From JADHLJ01 sp038118725 (GTDB taxonomy: Bacteria; Pseudomonadota; Alphaproteobacteria; Thalassobaculales; Thalassobaculaceae), in NCBI GenBank assembly GCA_038118725.1, contig JAYOIK010000041.1:1-44341 (forward strand): a DNA stretch of 44,341 bases, given 5' to 3'. Shown in pieces: positions 17,259 to 26,062 of the stretch. The notes below the pieces were generated by a model. The model searched no databases, was not told the origin of the DNA, and worked only from the letters and a program-made list of their open reading frames with translations. The first letter of the stretch is position 1. Every line of letters begins with the position of its first letter. The position numbers and the translations under genes were made by a program.

Positions 17259-18584
17259 ATGGCGAGACTGAATGAACTTACCGCGACGGAGGCAGTCGCC
17301 GGCATGGCGCGCGGTGATTTTTCCGCCGCCGATCTGATGCAGGCCTGCCTCGACCGGGTCGCCGAACGCGAGGACGATGTTCGAGCCTGGGCCTATATCG
17401 ATCCGGAACGCGCCATGGCCGAGGCCCGGGCCGCCGACGCGGCGCGCGAAAGGGGCGAGACGCTCGGCCCCCTGCACGGCTTGCCGGTCGGCATCAAGGA
17501 CATCATCGACACCGCCGACATGCCGACGGAAAACGGCTCGGCCCTGTTCGAGGGGCGGCGGCCGAATGCCGACGCCACCTCGGTCGCCGCTCTCAGGGCC
17601 GCCGGCGCCGTCATCATGGGCAAGACCGTCACCACCGAGCTCGCCAACACAAATCCCAGCAAGACCCGCAACCCCCATAACCTGGAGCATACGCCAGGCG
17701 GCTCCTCCGCCGGGTCCGGCGCCGGGGTGGCGGATTTCCACATGCCGCTCGCGGTCGGCACCCAGACCGGTGGCTCGGTCATCCGGCCCGCTTCGTTCAA
17801 CGGGGTCTACGGTCTGAAGCCGACCCTGGGCCTGATCCCGCGCGGCGGCGCGCTTTTGCAATCCCATACCCTGGACACTCTCGGCGTCTACGGGCGCAGC
17901 CTCGAGGATCTGGCGCTGATCACCGACAGTCTGTCGATTCCCGAACCGCAAGATCCCCATAGCTATGACGGCGGCCGCGGCTCGCTCCTGGCGGCGCTTG
18001 AACAGCCCGGCCCGAGCCGGCCACGCTTCGCCTTTGTCGAGACGCCGGCCTGGGACCGGGCGGATGCGGGCGCCCAGGCGGCGATCACGGATGTCGCGCG
18101 GCGCCTCGGCGATGCCTGCATCAAGGAGACCCCGCCCTCGCCCTTCGATCGGATCCTGGATCTGCACGGCGCGATCTTCGCGGGTGAGAACGCGCATTAC
18201 TACGGCGGCTTTCTGCGCGATCGCCCCGAGTTGCTCAGCGACAAGATCCGGGCGCGGCTGAAAGACTCATACGACATCCCTGCACGCGACTATATCGAGG
18301 CCCTGAACGAACGCGAGGTAATCAATGACGCGATCGAGGGCCTGTTGACTCGCTATGACGCGATCCTCTGTTTGCCAGCGACCGGCCCGGCGCCGCGTGG
18401 CTTCGAGACCACCGGCGACGCGGACTTCAACAGCCCTTGGACCTATCTCGGCGTGCCTTGTGTCTCGCTCCCCCGCCTCACGGTCGACGGCATGCCGCTG
18501 GGCGTGCAACTGGTCGGCGGGCGCGGCGCCGAGGGCCGTCTGCTCCGCACGGCGCGTTGGCTAGATGGGTTTCTCGCGTCGTAG
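17259..18584 (+). CDS. Amidase (amidase signature family)
   Basis: The 441-residue product has the complete Ser-cisSer-Lys triad of amidase-signature enzymes: K80 in GLPVGIKDIIDT, the cis serine S149 in PGGSSAGSGAG, and the nucleophile S173 in TQTGGSVIRPA. The 24-residue spacing between the two serines is the family norm. It hydrolyses a carboxamide to acid and ammonia; specificity cannot be read. The upstream in-frame extension to 17073 overlaps the racemase gene and lacks homology, so the ATG at 17259 is preferred. It sits between the racemase-like gene and an acetamidase/formamidase, all plus strand. Confidence 0.93.
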   Translation: MARLNELTATEAVAGMARGDFSAADLMQACLDRVAEREDDVRAWAYIDPERAMAEARAADAARERGETLGPLHGLPVGIKDIIDTADMPTENGSALFEGRRPNADATSVAALRAAGAVIMGKTVTTELANTNPSKTRNPHNLEHTPGGSSAGSGAGVADFHMPLAVGTQTGGSVIRPASFNGVYGLKPTLGLIPRGGALLQSHTLDTLGVYGRSLEDLALITDSLSIPEPQDPHSYDGGRGSLLAALEQPGPSRPRFAFVETPAWDRADAGAQAAITDVARRLGDACIKETPPSPFDRILDLHGAIFAGENAHYYGGFLRDRPELLSDKIRARLKDSYDIPARDYIEALNEREVINDAIEGLLTRYDAILCLPATGPAPRGFETTGDADFNSPWTYLGVPCVSLPRLTVDGMPLGVQLVGGRGAEGRLLRTARWLDGFLAS

Positions 18585-18639
18585 CGCGGGGTCGGGGATG
18601 GCGAGGCGAGGGGATCACGAACCACCACCCCCTCTCTTC

Positions 18640-18672
18640 CCGTATCCCTGGGCTTGACCCAGGGCCTGTCCC
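18640..18672. repeat. Intergenic palindromic element
   Basis: A CCCTGGG-CTTGA-CCCAGGG type hairpin preceded by CCCGTAT lies in the 182-bp gap between amidase and acetamidase. The leading CCCGTATCCC matches the start of the family C hairpins at 29944-30524 and 36979-37008, while the palindromic core differs. It could terminate or attenuate the amidase transcript. Confidence 0.5.
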
Positions 18673-18766
18673 GGGCGCCTGGGATTGGGGAAAGCCGACG
18701 TTATTCGGCATGACAGACCGCGGTCCCCGCGATACCGTGGGCCGAAACCAACACCAGGAGCCGTCA

Positions 18767-19702
18767 ATGGCCGCCACGCATCATCTTCCCGCCTCCGCCG
18801 AGACCGTTCATTGGGGCTATTTCGACGCCGGGCTCGCGCCGGTTCTGGAAGTCGCGTCCGGCGACACCGTCAATCTAGAATCGGTCTCCGGCGGCCCGGA
18901 AACCCTGCCCGGCGAGGGTTACCACATTCCGCCCGAACTGCTGGAAGTGCACGCCAAGGTACCGCGCAAGATGCCCGGCCACATGCTTACCGGTCCGGTC
19001 CATGTCACCGGCGCCAAACCCGGCCAGGTCCTGCAAGTCGACATTCTCGATGTCGGCCTGCGTCAGGACTGGGGCTACAACTTCGTGCGCCCACTCTCCG
19101 GCGGCCTGCCGGGTGAGTTCGACGAGACCACGCATATGACCATCCGCCTGCACGACGACACCAACGAGGGGGAATTGCCCTGGGGCACGCGGCTCCCGCT
19201 GCGTCCGTTTTTCGGGGTCATGGGCTGCGCGCCGCCGCCGGCCTGGGGGATGATCAGCTCGATCCAGCCGCGCGCCCATGGCGGCAACATGGACAACAAG
19301 GAGCTGATCGCCGGCACCACGCTTTATCTGCCGATCTTCGTCGAAGGCGCCCGGTTTTCCGCCGGTGACGGCCACGGCTGTCAGGGGGATGGCGAGGTTT
19401 GTGTCACCGCGATCGAGACCGCGCTGGCCGGATCGTTCCGGCTTACGGTGCGCGACGACATGCGCCTGGACCTGCCCCGGGCCGAGAACGCCGACGCCTT
19501 CATCACCATGGCCTTCGACGAGGACCTGGACGACGCCGCCAAGGAGGCGCTGCGGCAGATGATCGCGCTGATCGTCTCGCGCACCAATCTCAACCGCGCC
19601 CAGGCCTATGCGCTCTGCTCGCTGGCGGCGGATCTCAGGGTCACCCAGATCGTCAACGGCAACAAGGGCGTGCATGTTGTATTGCCGAAATCAGCGCTCT
19701 AG
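18767..19702 (+). CDS. Acetamidase/formamidase family protein
   Basis: The 311-residue product is an FmdA/AmdA-family hydrolase, which releases ammonia from short amides such as formamide or acetamide. Visible features are the HWGYFDAGLAPVLEV opening, HMLTGPVHVTGAKPGQVLQVDI, the MGCAPPPAWGMISSIQPR segment and GGNMDNKELIAGTTLYLP, then GDGHGCQGDGEVCVTAIE, all in the family order. An open extension to 18437 overlaps the amidase; the ATG at 18767 has an AGGAG ribosome site at 18756-18760 and starts where homology starts. A palindromic element lies upstream, and the deacetylase gene begins 11 bp after its stop. Confidence 0.92.
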   Translation: MAATHHLPASAETVHWGYFDAGLAPVLEVASGDTVNLESVSGGPETLPGEGYHIPPELLEVHAKVPRKMPGHMLTGPVHVTGAKPGQVLQVDILDVGLRQDWGYNFVRPLSGGLPGEFDETTHMTIRLHDDTNEGELPWGTRLPLRPFFGVMGCAPPPAWGMISSIQPRAHGGNMDNKELIAGTTLYLPIFVEGARFSAGDGHGCQGDGEVCVTAIETALAGSFRLTVRDDMRLDLPRAENADAFITMAFDEDLDDAAKEALRQMIALIVSRTNLNRAQAYALCSLAADLRVTQIVNGNKGVHVVLPKSAL

Positions 19703-19713
19703 GGAGAGCCGAA

Positions 19714-20610
19714 ATGCTTAAGGATCACGGTCGCTACGCTTATTCGAGCCTACCGAGCCGAGCGAAATACGAATGGCCGAACGGGGCCAAGGTCGCGGTC
19801 TATGTCGCCATGAACATCGAGGCCTTCAGCTATGGCGAAGGCAAGGGCGCGGCCATCGCCCCGCCGGACCAGGCGGTCAGCCACAGCATCTATTCCTGGC
19901 GGGACTACGGCAATCGGGTCGGGTTCTGGCGCCTGATGGACATGTTCGACGAGCTGGGTATCCCCGCCCAGCATCAGATCAACACCGCGATCTACAAGGC
20001 TTGCCCGGATATTCCCGAGCGGATCCGGGCGCGCGGCGACGAGTTCCTGGGTCATGGCTATTCCAATTCGGACGAGCAGGGCGGCTTGCCGGAAGCCGAG
20101 GAACGCGCGCTCATCGAGGCCTGCACCAAGACAATCACCGAGCGCGAGGGCAAGGCGCCGACCGGCTGGATGAGCCCCTGGCTCTCCAACAGCGAGGTCT
20201 CCATGGATCTGCTCCAGGAAGCGGGATATCGCTATGTCATGGACTGGACGATGGATGATCAGCCCATTTGGATGAAGACCCGGAACGGCCGAATTCTCTC
20301 CATGCCCTATCCGGTCGAGGCGAACGACAATCGCGGGATCGTCTGGTACCGCTATACCTCGGAAGAGTTCACCGACATGCTGATCGATAACTTCGACGAG
20401 ATGCTGGAGCAATCCGACCGCGACGGCCATCCCGTCGTCTGTCCGATCTCCCTGCACCCCTTCGTCGTAGGGCGACCCTATCGCATCCGGCAACTGCGCC
20501 GGGCGTTCGAACATATTCTGAAGCAACGGGATCGGATCTGGCTCACCCGACCAGGCGATATCTGCCGGCATATCGAGACGTTGACCGAAGGCACGGTGCC
20601 GACACTCTAA
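19714..20610 (+). CDS. Polysaccharide deacetylase family protein, PuuE/allantoinase-like
   Basis: The 298-residue product is a NodB-fold carbohydrate esterase 4 relative of the PuuE branch, which lacks the signal peptide of cell-wall deacetylases and includes allantoinases. Visible features are VAVYVAMNIEAFSYGEG near the N-terminus, EFLGHGYSNSDEQ with the branch's histidine, GWMSPWLSNSE, and CPISLHPFVVGRP near the C-terminus. The ATG at 19714 follows a GGGAGAG ribosome site 11 bp after the acetamidase stop, so the two are an operon. With amidase, acetamidase and racemase-like neighbours it likely hydrolyses an N-acyl or cyclic-amide bond. Allantoinase activity is possible but the rest of a uric-acid pathway is not visible here. 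Confidence 0.85.
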   Translation: MLKDHGRYAYSSLPSRAKYEWPNGAKVAVYVAMNIEAFSYGEGKGAAIAPPDQAVSHSIYSWRDYGNRVGFWRLMDMFDELGIPAQHQINTAIYKACPDIPERIRARGDEFLGHGYSNSDEQGGLPEAEERALIEACTKTITEREGKAPTGWMSPWLSNSEVSMDLLQEAGYRYVMDWTMDDQPIWMKTRNGRILSMPYPVEANDNRGIVWYRYTSEEFTDMLIDNFDEMLEQSDRDGHPVVCPISLHPFVVGRPYRIRQLRRAFEHILKQRDRIWLTRPGDICRHIETLTEGTVPTL

Positions 20611-20631
20611 CGGGGCGGGCGTGGGTCCTTT

Positions 20632-20949
20632 TTAGGATTTGGTTTTGCGCATGGTGGCGATCCGGGCCATGGCCGTCTCGAGGGTCGAGCCGTCGCCCGC
20701 GGCTTCCCGGTCGGCCAACACACGATAGTATTCCAGCAGCGTGGTTCGCAGCATTGATGACATGCTGGAATCGGCGCGCTTGCTCACCACCGTCTCGCAT
20801 AATTCATCAAGGCTAAGGCCTTCCCAAAGGCAGATATTGAGCAATCCGTCCCAAACCGGCTGTTCGAGAACGATCGTCGAGCGTCGATCATCGATGGAGA
20901 TGTTCTTACGAATGGCGGTCCCGGTGAGAACCTTGGCGGCGTCCTGCAA
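20632..20949 (-). CDS. Ribbon-helix-helix (RHH_4-type) protein, copy 2
   Basis: The product is 105 residues. The segment RKNISIDDRRSTIVLEQPVW followed by GLSLDELCETVV and a SMSSMLRTTLLEYYR helix is the pattern of the alphaproteobacterial RHH_4 family, predicted DNA-binding or protein-binding ribbon-helix-helix proteins. The start is a TTG at 20949 with a strong GAAGGAG ribosome site upstream; no ATG fits better. It lies 51 bp downstream of a paralogue and is likely cotranscribed with it. No toxin-like partner is adjacent. It is convergent with the deacetylase gene, 21 bp apart. Confidence 0.72.
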   Translation of the reverse strand: MQDAAKVLTGTAIRKNISIDDRRSTIVLEQPVWDGLLNICLWEGLSLDELCETVVSKRADSSMSSMLRTTLLEYYRVLADREAAGDGSTLETAMARIATMRKTKS

Positions 20950-21000
20950 ATCGATCTCCTTCGGCGCGGTTCGGGGCGAGGCGTATCGGCGCTCCGGAGG

Positions 21001-21441
21001 TTAGACCAGTCGATCGACGGTGATCTTGATTTCGCGCAATAATTGGCGAAGCGCCGGACTCGACGTGGTGCTGGGTGTCAGATCCCGCAAGGTTTGAAGA
21101 AATTTCTCGCCTTGGGTCAGAACGGCTTCGGTCGGATCCATTGCGACGGCTCGCGCGTCTTGCACCGTTTCGGCGTGACCGCCGCTCGCGGCGGCGAGGG
21201 CCCGCTCTCGGAAATGATCAATGATCAGCAGGCGAACCGCGCTCGACAGGGACGACGTATACGTCGCGTAGTCATTCAGTGCACTATTCGCAAGTTGATG
21301 GATCGATTTTCCTCGATTGCGCGCACAGGTTTCAAATCCATCCCAAAACGCCATCTCCAATCTGAGACTTGTACGGCGGCCATTCACAAATAGATTCTTT
21401 ATCTGGCGATCGGTTCCCCGAATGTTTGCATCATCCATCAT
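21001..21441 (-). CDS. Ribbon-helix-helix (RHH_4-type) protein, copy 1
   Basis: This protein of about 146 residues is homologous to the downstream gene: IKNLFVNGRRTSLRLEMAFW matches RKNISIDDRRSTIVLEQPVW, and SSLSSAVRLLIIDHFRERA matches its C-terminal helix. It has a longer C-terminal tail of about 60 residues predicted to be helical. The frame opens at a GTG at 21471, but the double ATG at 21441/21438 is a more natural start; none has a clear ribosome site. Composition is less GC-rich than the enzymes around it. It diverges from the GST gene across about 230 bp. Confidence 0.68.
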   Translation of the reverse strand: MMDDANIRGTDRQIKNLFVNGRRTSLRLEMAFWDGFETCARNRGKSIHQLANSALNDYATYTSSLSSAVRLLIIDHFRERALAAASGGHAETVQDARAVAMDPTEAVLTQGEKFLQTLRDLTPSTTSSPALRQLLREIKITVDRLV

Positions 21442-21672
21442 CGCGGTTTGCAACCCACACTGTTTCCGCACTACTCGACATTCGTGATGAGTCCTTGGAA
21501 TTCGCCATACTTGATCGTTGGGTACATTTCAATATGAAACACAGTTCGCCCGTTCCCTTGCCAAATCGATCCTCAACGGAGAAGCGGCAATGGTGTCTTG
21601 AACCGTGATATGGTTTTCAGAATCGAAACAACAATCGTTCCGACGAGCAAAAATCACAAAAGGAATGCGACA

Positions 21673-22317
21673 ATGCTGAGAATTTGGGGTCGTCGAAGCG
21701 CGTTCAACGTGCAGAAAGCCTTATGGACAATCGGCGAGCTCGGTCTTGATCACGAACACATCAACGCCGGTGGCGACGCCGGTGGCCTGGATGAACCCGC
21801 GTTTCGCGCGATGAACCCGCATGGCCGCATCCCGGTGATCGAGGATGACGGGCTGGTGGTTTGGGAATCCAACAGCATCATTCGCTATCTCGGCGCCAAA
21901 TATGGCCAGGGCCGGCTCTGGGACCCGGACCCGGCCAACCGCTCCTTGGCCGACCGTTGGCTCGACTGGGGCCTCGCCACGGCCCAGCGCGACTTCCTCG
22001 ATCTGTTCTGGGGCTATTACCGGACGCCGGAACCGGATCGTGATCCCGTTTTCGTGACCGAGCGCTTCAAACGCTGCGCCGACAATCTACGCCTGCTCGA
22101 CGCGCATCTGGCGTCGCGCTCCTATCTGGCGGGGGACGAGTTCACGATGGCTGATATTCCGGCGGGCACGACCCTGTATCGCTATTTCGAAATGGATATC
22201 GACCGGCCCGACGTGCCGAATGTCGAGGCCTGGTACGCAAGGCTATGCCAGAGACCAGCTTACCAGGAGCATGTCATGCTGCCCTTCGAGAACTTATACG
22301 GCCGTCTGGCTTTTTAA
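21673..22317 (+). CDS. Glutathione S-transferase family protein
   Basis: The 214-residue product has a thioredoxin-fold N-terminal domain beginning LRIWGRRSAFNVQKALWTIG (S8 at the catalytic Ser/Tyr position), the cis-proline segment GRIPVIEDDG, and the glutathione-binding VWESNSIIRYLGAKYG. The all-helical C-terminal domain contains FTMADIPAGTTLYRY, the N-capping box region. The ATG at 21673 has an AAAAGGA site about 9 bp upstream; the open extension to 21598 is unsupported. It is monocistronic in appearance, convergent with the PLP decarboxylase. Physiological substrate unknown. Confidence 0.92.
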   Translation: MLRIWGRRSAFNVQKALWTIGELGLDHEHINAGGDAGGLDEPAFRAMNPHGRIPVIEDDGLVVWESNSIIRYLGAKYGQGRLWDPDPANRSLADRWLDWGLATAQRDFLDLFWGYYRTPEPDRDPVFVTERFKRCADNLRLLDAHLASRSYLAGDEFTMADIPAGTTLYRYFEMDIDRPDVPNVEAWYARLCQRPAYQEHVMLPFENLYGRLAF

Positions 22318-22341
22318 GTGCCGAACAAAGCCGTGTTCCCG

Positions 22342-23760
22342 CTATTCAAGCGTGCGCGCCAGGTCTTGAATAGTGCGCCACGCCGCCTCGACGTGACGCC
22401 TTTCGGTATTGGTCTGGCCGATGGCCCAGCGGATCGCGTAGCACCCGCGCACCCGATTCTGGGTGAAATAGGTCGAGCCCTCGTCGTTCAGGCCATGCAG
22501 CAGGGCTTCGTTCAAGCGGTCTAATTCCCCGAGGTCATCGATGCCGGTCGGGCGATACCTGAAGTTGAAAAGCGATAGCGAGCGAGGCGCGACGATCTCG
22601 AAGTCCGGGGCCTCCTCGATCCAGGCCTCGGCCACGCGGGCCAGCGCGATATGGCGCCGGAGTATGTCGCGCAACCCCTCGACACCGTAGGATCGGATAA
22701 CGAACCACAGCTTCAGCGCTCTGAAGCGGCGGCCGAGCGGGACGCTCCAATCCCGATAGTCGATGATCTCGCCCTGCTCGCGACTCTTCAGAAACTCCGG
22801 CAGGATCGACAGGGTGCGGATCAGCGCGTCGGGATCCCTCACATAATGGGCCGAGCAGTCAAAATTCGTCATCAGCCACTTGTGGGGATTGAAGACGAAG
22901 CTATCCACCAACTCCACGCCGTCGGCCATCCAGCGTTCCTCGGGCAGGATCAGCGCCGAGCCGCCCCAGGCCGCGTCGACATGGAAGAAGATCCCGTGCT
23001 CGCGGCAGATCTCGCCGATCAGCCCGAGCGGGTCGACCGCGCCGACCCCGGTGGTTCCCATGGAAGCGACGACGCATGCCGGAACCCGGCCCGCCGCCAG
23101 ATCGGCCTCGATCGCGGCCCGCAGGGCCTCGGGGCGCATGGCGAAGGCCTCATCCGTTTCGATCAACCGCACATTCGCCTTGCCGTAACCCGCGATCTTG
23201 GCGCCCTTCTCCGTCGCGGAATGGGCCTGCTCGGAGGTATAGGCGACCAGGGCCGGACCCGCCGCCATGCCCTCGGCATTCGCCTTCCAACCGGTCGAGC
23301 GCTCCCGCGCCGTCAACAAGGCGCAGAGAATGGCCCCGGACGCGGAATCCTGGATGACCCCGTGCAATCCTTCCGGAAGGCCCGTCATCTGGCGCAGCCA
23401 CTCCATCATCAAGGTTTCCATCTCGGTCGCCGCCGGACTGGTTTGCCAGAGCATGCATTGCGCGCCGAGGCTCGCCGTCAACATTTCCGCAAGCACCGAG
23501 GGCGGGCTGGAGTTAGCCGGGAAATAGGCGAAGAAACTCGGATGCTGCCAATGGGTGATGCCGGGCAGGACCTTGGATTTGAAATCCGCGAAAATCTCCG
23601 TCATCGCCTCGGGCTCGTCCGGCGGCGACGCCGGCAGGGTCGCGGCGATGTCACCGGGCGCGGTTTGGGCGCGTACCGGAAAGCTCTCCACGTCGCTCAT
23701 GTAATCGGCCATCCAATCGACCATGGCGTGGGCGTGACTTCGAAATTCCTCGACGTCCAT
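22342..23760 (-). CDS. Pyridoxal-phosphate-dependent group II decarboxylase (aromatic-L-amino-acid type)
   Basis: The 472-residue product matches the aromatic amino acid decarboxylase fold in length and order: N-terminal MVDWMADYMSDVESFPV, THWQHPSFFAYFPANSS, QDSASGAILCALLTARE, HVDAAWGGSA, and the PLP lysine motif FNPHKWLMTNFDCSA near residue 300. Amine formation from tryptophan, tyrosine, DOPA or phenylalanine is the family activity; some homologues are aldehyde synthases, and specificity is not assigned here. The ATG at 23760 has an AAGGAG ribosome site, and the 54-codon upstream extension overlaps queG and is rejected. It lies 32 bp after the queG stop, so it may be the last gene of the queuosine-containing transcript. 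Confidence 0.9.
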   Translation of the reverse strand: MDVEEFRSHAHAMVDWMADYMSDVESFPVRAQTAPGDIAATLPASPPDEPEAMTEIFADFKSKVLPGITHWQHPSFFAYFPANSSPPSVLAEMLTASLGAQCMLWQTSPAATEMETLMMEWLRQMTGLPEGLHGVIQDSASGAILCALLTARERSTGWKANAEGMAAGPALVAYTSEQAHSATEKGAKIAGYGKANVRLIETDEAFAMRPEALRAAIEADLAAGRVPACVVASMGTTGVGAVDPLGLIGEICREHGIFFHVDAAWGGSALILPEERWMADGVELVDSFVFNPHKWLMTNFDCSAHYVRDPDALIRTLSILPEFLKSREQGEIIDYRDWSVPLGRRFRALKLWFVIRSYGVEGLRDILRRHIALARVAEAWIEEAPDFEIVAPRSLSLFNFRYRPTGIDDLGELDRLNEALLHGLNDEGSTYFTQNRVRGCYAIRWAIGQTNTERRHVEAAWRTIQDLARTLE

Positions 23761-23792
23761 GTCGTCTCCTTCTCGCCTTGATGGCGAACATG

Positions 23793-24917
23793 TTATCCGG
23801 CTCGGTCGGTGGTCGCCGACATCGCCCATTCCTTGAGTACATTGCCGTCGACCTCGCCGGACGCGTGACGCGCCCGAAGATCCGCGATTTTCTCGCCGGG
23901 CGCCAATCGGCCACAGGCCCAAACCGCCATGGCGCGAACCAGGGCGGAGGCGTCCGACAGCAGCGGCTCGATCCTCGTCAGAACGGAGGCATCGCCGGCG
24001 TTGCCGAGCGCGATCAGGACATTGCGCAAGAACCGGTCTCGCCCGACCCGCTTGATCGGCGAACCGCTGAATCGCGCCCGGAATCCCGCGTCGTCAAGCT
24101 CCAGAAACGACGTCAGCAGCGGCAGCTCCAGATCCTCGCGGGCAACGAAGGCCGCCTCGCTGGAAGCCTTGGCGAATTTGTTCCACGGGCACACGGCCAG
24201 ACAATCGTCACAGCCATAGACCCGGTTTCCGATCGCCGCGCGAAACGCCGGGTCGATATGTCCCTTATGCTCAATCGTCAGATAGGAGATGCAGCGCCGC
24301 GCGTCCAAGGTATAGGGCGCGGGAAAGGCGTCGGTCGGACAGATGTCCAGGCATTTCGAGCACGTGCCGCAGTGATCGTCTTCCGGCGGGTCGGGCGCGA
24401 GTTCCAAGGTGGTGAAGATTTCGCCCAGGAAGAACCAGGAGCCGAGCCCGCGGCTCACGAGGTTGGAATGCTTGCCTTGCCAACCGATCCCCGCCACCTG
24501 GCCCAATGGCTTTTCCAGGACCGGCGCGGTATCGACGAAGACCTTGAGATCGCAACCGAATGTCTCGGCCATCCAGCGACCAAGCTGTTTCAGGCGTTTC
24601 TTGACCAGATCGTGATAGTCCCGGTTGCGCGCGTAGACCGAAATATTCGCGCGGTCCCGCGCCGCCAGATTGGCCATCGGGTCATGGTCCGGGCCGTAAT
24701 TCTGTCCCAGCACGATGACCGAGCGCGCCTCGGGCCAGAGGCCTCGCGGATCGCGGCGGCGCTCGACGGTCCGCTCCATCCAGTCCATGTCGCCATGCTG
24801 ACCGGCGGCGAGGAAGGCATCGAGCCGCGCCTGTTCGCGCGCGCCCACCGCCGCCGGCGCGAACCCGATCATGTCGAAGCCGACCTCTCGCGCCTTGGCT
24901 ATGATCCGCTGCTTCAT
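23793..24917 (-). CDS. queG: Epoxyqueuosine reductase
   Basis: The 374-residue product is the cobalamin and 4Fe-4S enzyme that reduces epoxyqueuosine to queuosine in tRNA wobble position 34. Two ferredoxin-type clusters are visible as CGTCSKCLDICPTDAF and GCDDCLAVCPWNKFA, preceded by SVIVLGQNYGPDHDP. The C-terminal part has HEAT-like helices with LRNVLIALGNAGD. The start at 24917 is 16 bp after the tgt stop, and the longer frame to 25001 overlaps tgt and is rejected. Position directly behind tgt supports the assignment. Confidence 0.96.
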   Translation of the reverse strand: MKQRIIAKAREVGFDMIGFAPAAVGAREQARLDAFLAAGQHGDMDWMERTVERRRDPRGLWPEARSVIVLGQNYGPDHDPMANLAARDRANISVYARNRDYHDLVKKRLKQLGRWMAETFGCDLKVFVDTAPVLEKPLGQVAGIGWQGKHSNLVSRGLGSWFFLGEIFTTLELAPDPPEDDHCGTCSKCLDICPTDAFPAPYTLDARRCISYLTIEHKGHIDPAFRAAIGNRVYGCDDCLAVCPWNKFAKASSEAAFVAREDLELPLLTSFLELDDAGFRARFSGSPIKRVGRDRFLRNVLIALGNAGDASVLTRIEPLLSDASALVRAMAVWACGRLAPGEKIADLRARHASGEVDGNVLKEWAMSATTDRAG

Positions 24918-24933
24918 GGCGTAACCGATCGCG

Positions 24934-26058
24934 TCAAAGGGGCGGGATATCACCCTGGGCCTGGGCCTCGGCGAAGGCACCGGCGAAATCCTCCAGGCCA
25001 CCGGCCTCGATCGCGGCGCGCAGCCCGGCCATCAATTCCTGATAGTAATGCAAATTGTGCCAGGTCAGCAGCATGGCGCCGAGCATCTCGCCGGCCTTGA
25101 CGAGATGCTGGAGATAGGCGCGCGAAAATCCGTCGCAGGCCGGACAGGCGCAGTGTTCGTCCAGAGGCCGTGGATCATCGGCGTGCCGGGCGTTGCGCAG
25201 ATTGACCTGGCCTCGGCGCGTGAAGGCCTGGCTGGTTCGCCCCGATCGCGTCGGCAGCACGCAGTCGAACATGTCGACGCCGCGTTGCACCGCCTTCACC
25301 AGATCGTCCGGCTTGCCGACGCCCATCAGATAGCGGGGCCGATCCTCCGGCAGTTCCGGCACGGTGACGTCGAGTACCCGAAGCATCTCGGCCTGACCCT
25401 CGCCGACCGCCAGGCCGCCAACCGCGTAACCGTCGAAGCCGATCGCCTTCAGGGCGGCCGCGGATTCTCGGCGCAGATCGTCGAACACGCCGCCCTGAAC
25501 GATGCCGAAAAGACCGTATCCGTCTCGCGGCTTGAACGCGTTCCTCGAGCGCTCGGCCCAGCGCATCGACAGCCGCATGGATTCCGCCGCCACCTCCGGC
25601 GTCACCGGAAACGGCGTGCATTCATCAAAGGCCATGGTGATGTTGGCGTCGAGCTTGTGCTGGATATCGATCGAGCTTTCCGGGGTCAGCGTGTGATAGC
25701 TGCCGTCGATATGGCTGCGGAACCGGACGCCGTTCTCGTCGAGCTTGCGAAGCTCGGTCAGCGACATCACCTGATAGCCGCCGGAATCGGTCAGGATCGG
25801 ACCGTCCCATCCCATGAAGGCGTGCAATCCGCCGAGCTTCTCGATCCGCTCCGCGCCGGGTCGCAGCATCAGGTGATAGGTGTTGCCGAGCAGGATGCCC
25901 GCGCCGGTTGCCTTGACCGAGCTCGGCAGCATGCCCTTGACGGTCGCCGCGGTCCCGACCGGCATGAAGGCCGGGGTATCGACCACCCCATGCGCGGTCG
26001 TTAGCCGACCGCGCCGAGCCGCGCCATCGGTGGCGTCGACGGTGAAATCGAGAGGCAT
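24934..26058 (-). CDS. tgt: tRNA-guanine (queuine) transglycosylase
   Basis: The 374-residue product exchanges guanine 34 for the preQ1 base in GUN tRNAs. The catalytic acid/base aspartate is D91 in ILTDSGGYQVMSL, the nucleophile region is DMFDCVLPTRSGRTSQAFT, and the zinc site is CACPACDGFSRAYLQHL with a distal histidine in TWHNLHYY. Length is standard for bacterial Tgt. It begins 4 bp after the stop of the uncharacterised gene at 26063 and is followed by queG, so it is inside a minus-strand operon. Confidence 0.97.
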   Translation of the reverse strand: MPLDFTVDATDGAARRGRLTTAHGVVDTPAFMPVGTAATVKGMLPSSVKATGAGILLGNTYHLMLRPGAERIEKLGGLHAFMGWDGPILTDSGGYQVMSLTELRKLDENGVRFRSHIDGSYHTLTPESSIDIQHKLDANITMAFDECTPFPVTPEVAAESMRLSMRWAERSRNAFKPRDGYGLFGIVQGGVFDDLRRESAAALKAIGFDGYAVGGLAVGEGQAEMLRVLDVTVPELPEDRPRYLMGVGKPDDLVKAVQRGVDMFDCVLPTRSGRTSQAFTRRGQVNLRNARHADDPRPLDEHCACPACDGFSRAYLQHLVKAGEMLGAMLLTWHNLHYYQELMAGLRAAIEAGGLEDFAGAFAEAQAQGDIPPL

Positions 26059-26062
26059 CGGG

